Shown: in pieces, positions 1 to 5,569 of the stretch
Layout of the letters: each line of letters opens with the position of its first letter
Position numbering within the stretch: the first letter of the stretch is position 1
Assembly (NCBI GenBank): GCA_003219495.1
Contig: QHOZ01000002.1
Location: 1 to 8,491 of the forward strand
DNA from: Verrucomicrobiota bacterium
GTDB lineage: Bacteria; Verrucomicrobiota; Verrucomicrobiae; Chthoniobacterales; UBA10450
Length of the DNA stretch: 8,491 nt
Direction: 5' to 3'
The notes under the pieces: model-generated
The model's database searches: none
What the model saw: the letters and a program-made list of their open reading frames with translations, nothing else
Told to the model about the DNA's origin: nothing
Program-made: the position numbers and the translations under genes

Positions 1-2
1 TC

Positions 3-194
3 ACGGCAGCCTGGGCGGGCGAGAAGGAACTTGCCATGCAGCAACTGAAAGCTGGACTGCATGCGCCGGCCGCAGCATCGATGCTGAGCTACGGCGCCTT
101 GAAACTGTTCCCGTTCTGGGACCCGCTCCGCGGCGATCCGCGCTTCGAAAAAATCGTTCAGTCGCAAGCGCCGAAAGAGCAGACAGCGAAATAG
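3..194 (+). CDS. C-terminal end of a TPR-containing protein, probably a Ser/Thr kinase or regulator (5' truncated)
   Basis: Only the last 63 residues and the TAG stop (192-194) are inside the window; the gene begins before position 1. The visible part contains a helical stretch around AWAGEKELAMQQL and a tail reading FWDPLRGDPRFEKIV. From memory, this tail closes many verrucomicrobial and acidobacterial proteins that join a kinase or winged-helix domain to a long TPR array. The upstream domains cannot be seen, so the kinase part is inference. The 3' end overlaps the convergent CHY zinc-finger gene by 37 nt (158-194), which leaves no room for a normal terminator between them. The reading frame is sure; the exact protein class is moderately sure. 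Confidence 0.7.
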   Translation, partial: TAAWAGEKELAMQQLKAGLHAPAAASMLSYGALKLFPFWDPLRGDPRFEKIVQSQAPKEQTAK

Positions 195-514
195 TAATTT
201 GCGTGCTTCGCGCAATTCGGATTGAATAATCGGCTGCAGCTCGGGCAGATCGAATCGCACTCGAGATATTCGCGGACGCTCAACTGTTTTCCGCAGCCGC
301 CGCAAAGCACGGCAACTGAATCAAAATCCTGTTTCGACCAAACGATTGCGTCGTGCTGCGCGAGCTCCTGATGGCAGAGGTGACACGGAAACCATTTGCC
401 GCAGCATTTGAATTTGAGCGCGATGATATCGGCGGGCCCGTGATAATGCGCGCAGCGCGTTTCAGGATCGACATCGACGCCATTGATCTCGACGCCGTGG
501 CGCGTGCGTGTCAC
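158..514 (-). CDS. CHY-type zinc finger protein
   Basis: This is a 118-aa protein rich in Cys/His pairs, matching the CHY zinc-finger family (zf-CHY; related to yeast Hot13 and the N-terminal part of RCHY1). Visible ligands are C21-x-H23-Y24, C37-C38, C44-x2-C47-H48, H54, C71-x2-C74, C86-x3-C90-x2-C93 and C101-x2-H104, enough for several zinc sites. There is no signal peptide or membrane segment, so it should be cytosolic; bacterial members have no settled function, and zinc binding or redox/metal handling is only inference. The frame stays open upstream to 670, but that extension lies inside the transporter gene and does not resemble the family. I chose GTG at 514-512, which overlaps the transporter stop (TGA 513-511) as GTGA and fits translational coupling. 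A family-like sequence (RHGVEINGVDVDPETRCAHY) begins right after it. Its 3' end overlaps the preceding convergent gene by 37 nt. The protein is intact although the upstream gene in the same transcript is broken. Confidence 0.85.
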   Translation of the reverse strand: MTRTRHGVEINGVDVDPETRCAHYHGPADIIALKFKCCGKWFPCHLCHQELAQHDAIVWSKQDFDSVAVLCGGCGKQLSVREYLECDSICPSCSRLFNPNCAKHANYYFAVCSFGACD

Positions 515-1759
515 GACACGGCCCGCTCGCGCGGACAAATCAGAACGAGCAATGACCCGACCAGCCAGCACGCGATCATCAGAACGAAGCCGGTATTGAA
601 CGATCCCGTGCGCTGACTCAGATCGCCGAAAATTTTCGGACCGAAATACCCGCCGATGCTGGCGGTGCAATTGATGAAGCCGACGGCAGCAGCAGCACCA
701 GCGCTGGTTAGAAATTCGGAAGGCAAACTAAAGAAAGCCGGGAAGTAGGCGACCGTACCCATGCCGATGATGCTGCATAATAAGACGAGCAGCGCGTTTG
801 AATGCGGAAGAAAAAACCACGCGACTAGCGCCAACGCCGCGGCGATCTGGGGAACGGCAAAATGCCATCGGCGTTCGCGCATGCGGTCCGAGCTCCAGCC
901 AACGAAAAGCAGGGCAAGGGTAGCTCCGGCGAAAGGAATTGCGCCAACCCAGCCGATCAGCCGCACATCGGTCCAGCCGGTGAGACGTTGCAGGATTGTT
1001 GGAAACCAAAACCAAAATGCGTAGCCACCCACGTAGGTGAAGAACAACGCACTCGTTAACATCAATACCGCGGGATGACGCAACGCCTGCCAGACTGTCA
1101 TTCGTTCGACGTGTGCTTTCGCCGCGCGTTCTTCTGAGAGACGCGCGTTAATCCAATCGCGTTCGTTAGCCGGCAACCAACGCGCGTCCTTAGGCCAATC
1201 CGGTAAGTAAAAAATTGTCGCGACGCCGAGGATGATTGCGCGCAAGATTCAACCAGTGCGCGCCCAAAATGCTGCCGGCAATCGGACCGCCGATCATAAA
1301 ACCGATCGGAATCGCCGCCATGAATCGCGAAATCGCTTTGCCGCGATCCTGCGCCGTAAACCAATGGGATAAGTAAACGATCACGCCTGGAAAAAATCCC
1401 GCCTCAGCCGCGCCGAGCAAAAAGCGCGCGCCGTAAAGTTGATGGGCGGTGTGAACAAAAGCGGTGAGCGTCGTCAACGCGCCCCACGTGATCAACGTAA
1501 TCGCGAGCAGCAACCGCGCGCTCCAGCGTTCCACCAACAAGGCGCCCGGAACTTGCAGCGCGAAGTATCCGATAAAAAAAATTCCGCTCGCGGTCCCGAA
1601 CACCGAATCGTTCAGGCCGAGATCGCCTTTCATCCCGAGTGTGGCGTAGGCGATGTTGGTGCGGTCGAGATAATTCGCGACGTAGAGCAAAAACAGAAAC
1701 GGCAACAGCCGCCACGCAATCCGCTGCCGCGCAGTTTCGCCTGTTTGCAAGATCGACAT
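511..1759 (-). pseudogene. MFS transporter of the anion:cation symporter (ACS) type, interrupted by an internal deletion
   Basis: Two frames together make one major facilitator superfamily permease. The N-terminal part starts at ATG 1759 and runs about 172 residues, with TM1 near FLFLLYVANYLDRTNIAYA carrying the ACS-type D-R-x-N motif. The C-terminal part continues in another frame from about 1245 to the TGA at 513-511 and supplies the remaining helices. The crossover is near 1240-1246. Just before it the protein reads GAHWLNL; just after it reads AIILGVATIFYLPDWP. Family members normally have about a dozen residues between these (of the type GWRWLFILEG, at the start of TM6), and these are absent. 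The span is 1249 nt (3n+1), which fits a loss of about 35 nt. ACS substrates range from tartrate and phthalate to hexuronates, so no substrate is assigned. As written the gene gives only a five-helix fragment with an out-of-frame tail. No clear Shine-Dalgarno precedes the ATG. It lies 76 nt downstream of the mutase stop, with an inverted repeat between. Confidence 0.85.
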
Positions 1760-1766
1760 CGAACTA

Positions 1767-1832
1767 GACAGGATTTACTGGATTAGGAGGATTAATTCTT
1801 CTGAAATCCAATTAGATCCTGTTAATCCTGTC
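1767..1832. repeat. Imperfect inverted repeat built from 9-nt GGATT units, between the mutase and MFS genes
   Basis: The gap between the mutase stop (1838-1836) and the MFS start (1759) is almost filled by two arms. On the plus strand the left arm (from 1767) begins GACAGGATT and continues as three units starting GGATT at 9-nt spacing (1771, 1780, 1789). The right arm (1806-1832), read in reverse complement, also begins GACAGGATT and again shows GGAT units at 9-10 nt spacing. The arms pair perfectly over the outer nine bases and then in blocks broken by mismatches, around a centre of about 13 nt. Possible roles are a partial terminator or mRNA-stabilising hairpin between the two genes, or a dispersed intergenic repeat. 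No T-tract follows, so a classical intrinsic terminator is not supported. Confidence 0.65.
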
Positions 1833-1835
1833 TTT

Positions 1836-3588
1836 CTAAACCATCGGCCGGAAGCGGCCCACAACTTCCTGGAGGCAGCCGGTGATCTGGCCTAACGAGC
1901 AAACTTCAACCGCTTCGAGCAGGGCCGGGAAACAATTTTTGCCGCTCTCCGCGACGGCGCCGAGCTTATCGAGCGCGCGCTTCGCCTTCTCGCCGTTTTT
2001 CTTTTTGAACTTTTGCAGACGATCGACTTGGGTTTGCTGTTTCGAGCGCGGCGTCCGAGCGAGCTTTATTTCCGGCGCATCCTCCTCGCCGTTGCGGTAC
2101 TTATTAAGAGCGACGATCGGACGCGTGCCGTCGTAAATCTGTTGCTCATAACGATGCGCGGCGTTTTGAATCTGACTGCGCTGATAACGTTCCTCGACCG
2201 CAGAGAGGACGCCGCCGAGTCGCTCGATCTCGCGGAATTCTTCGAGGATCGCAGCTTCAACCGCGCGCTCGGCCGCTTTTATTCCGGGCGAACTGCCAAA
2301 CATGTTCATCGTGTGCTTAAAGATTCCAGATTCCTCGAGAAGAATCGCCTGACCATGCGCGGCGAGACGAATCCATTCTTCGCTCGGCGTGGTGAACGGT
2401 TCGTCGGCGCTGTTCGAGTGGCACGAGTTCGTGGCGTTGATGTAGGCGAGGATCAATTCCGTCGCGGTGCGCGTGAGATTATTTTTGAACTCCGCCGCAA
2501 TGAGGGACCGCCCGCTTGTTTGCGTGTGCAGTTTGTAAAGCTGCGCTTTCTGGCCGGCGCCGAACACTTCGCGCATGCCAATTGCCCAAATCCGCCGCGA
2601 CACGCGTGCGAGCACGAGATATTCAACGTCCAAACCGCAATCGAGGAAGAAAGACAGGCGCGGACCGAACTGGTCAACCGGGATCCCGCGCGCGGAGAAC
2701 ATTTCCACGTAAGCGAATCCGTTCGAGAGCGTGTAAGCGGCTTGCTGCACCGGCGTCGAGCCCGCTTCACCGATGTGATAACCGCTGATTGAGATCGGAT
2801 ACCAACGCGGCATTTCGTGCGTCGTGTACTCCACCATGTCGGTGAGAAATCGGAGCGATGGCTCGATCGGGAAGATCGTTTCGTTTTGCGCCTGAACTTC
2901 TTTGAAAATGTCGGCCTGAATCGTGCCGCGCAGTTTCGCCACAACGCCCGGACCGAAACGCCGTTTCGCGGCAGCGATGTACATCGCCATGATAATCGGC
3001 GCCGGACCGCTGATCGTCATCGACGCCGAAAAATCTGGCGAGCCGAGATCGAACCCGTCGTAAAGGCGCACCATGTCTTCGACCGTGTCGATCGCGACGC
3101 CGCCTTCGCCGATTTTTCCAAACACGCCGTCCGCGTCGCTATCGATCCCGTAAAGCGTCGGACCATCAAATGCGGTGCTGAGACGTTTCGAGCGTTGATG
3201 CGCGCTCAGAAAATGAAGTCGGTTCTTCCAGCTGCGGAATCGGTTTCTTCGCGGATTTCTCTCCGTTCTTTTCGAAACTTTCGATCTCGCGAATCGGCTC
3301 CAGATACATCTCGCGATAAGCGCCGTTGAGATATGGAAACTCCCCAGGCAAACCCTCGCCGAAGAGAAAACGCGCGACCTCGCCGGGCTCGTCCACTTCG
3401 GGCAAGGCAAGCCGCGGCAATTTGATTCCGGTCGGCGTGTGCGTGTAGGGAATTTTCGCTTTGATGTCGTTCCAACGCCCGAGCAAATCGCGCCCGAATT
3501 TATCATCGGTCCGCGCGCGCTTGACCTGATCGAGCACGAACTTGTTGTAATTCTCAACCGACTCGACAACTGCTCCCAGTTTGCTCAT
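1836..3588 (-). pseudogene. Acyl-CoA mutase large subunit, isobutyryl-CoA mutase (IcmF-like) type, interrupted by an internal deletion
   Basis: This is the substrate-binding TIM-barrel subunit of an adenosylcobalamin-dependent acyl-CoA mutase. It starts at ATG 3588 with a strong GGAGG (3598-3594) and overlaps the upstream gene stop as ATGA. The first ~123 residues read in one frame (GLPGEFPYLNGAYREMYLE is typical); from about 3221 the sequence continues in a second frame (SKRLSTAFDGPTLYG) to TAG 1838-1836. Family members carry about 15 residues between these parts (PTR-x-FAG-x-G...TNxRFHY), missing here; the span is 1753 nt (3n+1), fitting a loss of roughly 45 nt. The catalytic His is present in SISGYHIGEAG (codon 2777-2775). 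In GTIQADIFKEVQAQN the last Gln (codon 2888-2886) stands where methylmalonyl-CoA mutase has Arg207, so an isobutyryl/2-hydroxyisobutyryl-type substrate is more likely than methylmalonyl-CoA. The C-terminus (CSLGQITGCLQEVVG) also resembles the IcmF end. Intact length would be about 600 aa. As written, no functional enzyme is made. Confidence 0.88.
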
Positions 3589-4692
3589 TTCTTCCTCCGT
3601 TTCTCCGCGCGCTGTTCCGGTTTCGCGGTGCCTGAAATTAATTCGAACAAGCGATCAACGCCAGCATCGCGGTGACGTTTCGCGACGGTGTCGACCAGTT
3701 TTTGTTTCCGCTTATTTTGGTCGAGCCGCTGCTCGATTTCGGTGTGCGCGGTCTTCGCGCGCTGCAAATCGCTTTTGTTCACGACCACAATGTCGGCGAG
3801 GTCGAGCATCACGATCTTCTGCAGCTGCAAACGGCTGCCGTAATCCGGATTCATCACGAGCACGGTTTTGTCGACAATCCCATTTTTTTGGAAGGGCATC
3901 GCTTCCTGCCCGGTCCCCACGGTCTCGATGATGACGTAATCGAAGCCGGCCTGACTGAGCTCGCGCCATGCTGCGCATGAATACGCGATCGTGCTGCGAA
4001 TTGATCATCGTCGCGCGGTCGCCAAGCAACGCCCCCTGCCCGATCACGCTCGGATCGTGCGACAAAATCGCGACGCGCGATTGTCGATCTTTGTTAAGGA
4101 ATCGCAGCACCAATTCGTCAATCAGCGTCGTCTTGCCCGCGCCGCCGGGCCCGGTAAAACCAATCACGCGCGCGCGCCTTCCCTTTCTACTTCCTACTTT
4201 CTCCTTTCTACTTTTCTTCCCGTCTTCGATCTCGGTCAGTTTGTGCGCGAGCTCGTGCTCGGCCGATTTCGTGCGGACTCGTTTGCCGCGCGGTTTGCCA
4301 TAGCGTTCGTGGACGAATTTCACCATGTCGTCGAGCGACGTGCCGGCAAAGAAGATTTCATCGACTCCTCTGCGGCGCATGATTTTTGCGTCGTCATGCG
4401 TGATCGTGCCGCCGCCGCCGCCAAAGACTTTGATGTCGCCCGCGCCCTTTTTGCGCAAATGAGCGACAACCTCTGCGAAAAATTCGATGTGGCCGCCGTT
4501 GTAGCTGGAAATCCCTACTGCGCGCACGTCTTCCTGGATCGCGGCCCGGACAATATCGCTGACCGGCCGATGATAACCGAGATAGACGACTTCGATTCCG
4601 TGACGGATGAATTCCAGATTGATCGTGTTGATCGCACTGTCATGTCCGTCACAGATCGGGACCGCAGTTAAGACTCGGATCGGTACAGCCAT
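3585..4692 (-). pseudogene. Cobalamin-binding domain fused to a MeaB/ArgK-type GTPase (N-terminal and middle parts of IcmF), interrupted by an internal deletion
   Basis: Residues 1-130 form a B12-binding domain: D15-G-H17-D supplies the lower-axial His, followed by SSYNGGH and the G-rich loop 91-95. Residues ~131-176 are a Lys/Arg-rich linker. A G-protein chaperone domain follows with P-loop GPGGAGKT (181-188) and SHDPS (211-215). The frame breaks after VFMRSMA (residues 237-243, near 3964). In the next frame the domain resumes as SQAGFDYVIIETVGTGQE, with the base-recognition motif NKSD, and ends at TGA 3587-3585. Homologues have about 15 more residues at the break (TRG... switch region), so a deletion of roughly 45-55 nt is inferred; the span is 1108 nt (3n+1). 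In this family the GTPase gates loading and repair of adenosylcobalamin on the partner mutase. The partner is the next gene, which overlaps by ATGA. IcmF carries all three modules in one chain; here the chain is split before the mutase module. The break lies in the nucleotide-response region, so GTPase function should be lost. Confidence 0.87.
4177..4221 (-). repeat. Homopurine-rich tract with an 11-bp direct repeat inside the linker of the B12/GTPase gene
   Basis: The plus strand is almost pure pyrimidine here, broken only by the A of CTA three times; the coding (minus) strand is the purine strand. The 11-mer CCTTTCTACTT occurs at 4182-4192 and again at 4203-4213. The tract encodes the Lys/Arg-rich linker between the B12 and GTPase domains (KKSRKEKVGSRKGRR). 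A low-complexity linker of this sort can arise by expansion or capture of an intergenic repeat; that origin is inference. It is preceded by a short alternating CG run at 4167-4177. Confidence 0.6.
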
Positions 4693-4704
4693 TTGGGAGC
4701 GGAA

Positions 4705-4732
4705 ACTGTAACGTTAATCGTTTGGCGGGCAA
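4705..4732 (-). promoter_or_regulatory. Candidate promoter for the B12/GTPase-mutase block
   Basis: Read on the minus strand, TTGCCC (4732-4727) lies 16 nt before TACAGT (4710-4705), and the ATG of the B12/GTPase gene follows 12 nt later. No Shine-Dalgarno precedes that ATG. The match to the sigma70 pattern is moderate. Its -35 overlaps the -35 proposed for the divergent SDR gene at position 4727, so the two promoters would compete or share a regulator. Confidence 0.4.
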
Positions 4733-4751
4733 AGTCGTTTCAGCCTAGAAT
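4722..4751 (+). promoter_or_regulatory. Candidate sigma70 promoter for the SDR gene, predicting a leaderless mRNA
   Basis: TTGGCG (4722-4727) and TAGAAT (4746-4751) are 18 nt apart. Only six bases separate the -10 box from the ATG at 4758, so transcription would start at or next to the A of the start codon. There is no Shine-Dalgarno, which agrees with a leaderless transcript. The 5-of-6 match at -10 and the geometry are seen directly; promoter activity is inferred. Confidence 0.5.
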
Positions 4752-4757
4752 CGCGGC

Positions 4758-5513
4758 ATGAGCGATCCGTTGGATTTTACAGGGAAAGTCGTCCTCGTGA
4801 CCGGCAGCTCACGCGGTATCGGCGCGGAGATGATCAAGGCCTTCGGTGCGCGCGGCGCCAAATGCGTGGTCAATTATTTCAGCGATCCCCAAAGCCAAAA
4901 CAGGGCCGATGCCGAGGAGGTCGCCAAGGAATTGAAAGCGCCGTTGTTGATTGATTGCGACGTGACGAAGCCGGATCAGCTCGAGGCGATGATGAAGCAG
5001 ATCCAGGACAAGCACGGCGGGCTCGATGTTCTCGTGAACAACTCCGGGATCATTCGCGATCGCACGATGAAAAAAATGTCGGCGGACGAATTCGAGAGCA
5101 TCATTCGCGTCAATCTAACGGGAACGTTCAACGCGACGAAAGCGGCGATGTCGATCCTGCGCAGTGGCGGCCGCGTCATCAATATGTCGTCGGTCAGCGG
5201 ACAAATGGGACTTTTCGGGCAAGCTAATTATTCCTCGAGCAAAGCGGCGATCATTGCGCTCACGAAAGTCTCAGCGCGCGAACTCGCGCGTCAGAACATC
5301 ACGGTGAACGCGATCGCACCCGGATTCATTGACGTCGGCATGAGCAAAGGCATGCCCGACGAAGTGACGGAGAACTTTAAGAAACAAATCCCGCTCGGCC
5401 GGCTCGGCGACGCGCGCGAAATTGTCGATGCCGCGCTGTTTCTCGCATCGCCGATGGCGAGCTACATCACCGGCCATGTGCTCAACGTGAACGGTGGATA
5501 TTATATGGGATAG
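4758..5513 (+). CDS. SDR-family NAD(P)-dependent oxidoreductase, FabG-like
   Basis: This 251-aa classical short-chain dehydrogenase/reductase has the usual length (about 250). It shows the cofactor motif TGSSRGIG (15-22), the NNSG motif (94-97), Asn119, Ser145 and the Tyr158-x3-Lys162 pair of the active site, and the C-terminal DGG-like segment NVNGGYYM. Overall it resembles 3-oxoacyl-ACP reductase (FabG) and acetoacetyl-CoA reductase; substrate cannot be read from sequence, and SDRs are often mis-assigned. It would be cytosolic and tetrameric by family habit. The start at 4758 places the Rossmann fold at the normal distance from the N-terminus and has no ribosome binding site. It is transcribed divergently from the mutase block, so a role in acyl-CoA metabolism is possible but only inferred. 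A three-way-junction palindrome follows the stop by two bases. The gene is intact, unlike the block next to it. Confidence 0.9.
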   Translation: MSDPLDFTGKVVLVTGSSRGIGAEMIKAFGARGAKCVVNYFSDPQSQNRADAEEVAKELKAPLLIDCDVTKPDQLEAMMKQIQDKHGGLDVLVNNSGIIRDRTMKKMSADEFESIIRVNLTGTFNATKAAMSILRSGGRVINMSSVSGQMGLFGQANYSSSKAAIIALTKVSARELARQNITVNAIAPGFIDVGMSKGMPDEVTENFKKQIPLGRLGDAREIVDAALFLASPMASYITGHVLNVNGGYYMG

Positions 5514-5515
5514 TT

Positions 5516-5568
5516 TGTAGCCGCGGCCCTCTGGGCCGCGCAGGACGTCGCAGAGCGACGTGGCTACA
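5516..5568. repeat. 53-nt three-way-junction palindrome between two convergent stop codons
   Basis: Three perfect 7-bp stems nest together. The outer stem is TGTAGCC (5516-5522) with GGCTACA (5562-5568). Inside are GCGGCCC (5523-5529) with GGGCCGC (5533-5539), loop TCT, and ACGTCGC (5545-5551) with GCGACGT (5555-5561), loop AGA. Five bases (GCAGG, 5540-5544) join the two inner hairpins. The element lies between the SDR stop (5513) and the ADH stop (5572-5570) with two and one spare bases. It could act as a bidirectional terminator, although no T-tract follows, or be a REP/MITE-like dispersed element that favours convergent 3' ends. Confidence 0.85.
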
Positions 5569-5569
5569 C

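Noticed and set aside
515..670. N-terminal extension of the CHY zinc-finger frame up to 670
   Set aside because: The extension overlaps the end of the transporter in another frame, is Arg-rich and unlike the family; the GTG at 514 coupled to the MFS stop is better.
1767..1832. GGATT repeats as a CRISPR array
   Set aside because: Units are 9 nt with no spacers, and no cas genes are in the window.
2013..2792. Long plus-strand open frame opposite the mutase gene
   Set aside because: It is the antisense shadow of the mutase; the product is Arg-rich, has no recognisable domain, and the minus strand carries an unmistakable family sequence.
3222..3569. The open frame 3569-1836 taken as a single 577-aa mutase starting at 3569
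   Set aside because: Its first ~116 residues are Arg/Ser-rich and unlike any mutase, while another frame from 3588 gives a family-like N-terminus with a strong Shine-Dalgarno. The real gene changes frame near 3221.
4167..4177. Alternating CG run as a Z-DNA or regulatory element
   Set aside because: Only 11 bases, inside a coding region rich in Arg and Ala codons; composition explains it.
3585..4692. Programmed ribosomal frameshifting as an explanation of the GTPase, mutase and MFS breaks
   Set aside because: No slippery heptamer with downstream structure is evident at the joins, and at each join conserved residues are absent, which a simple frameshift would not cause.
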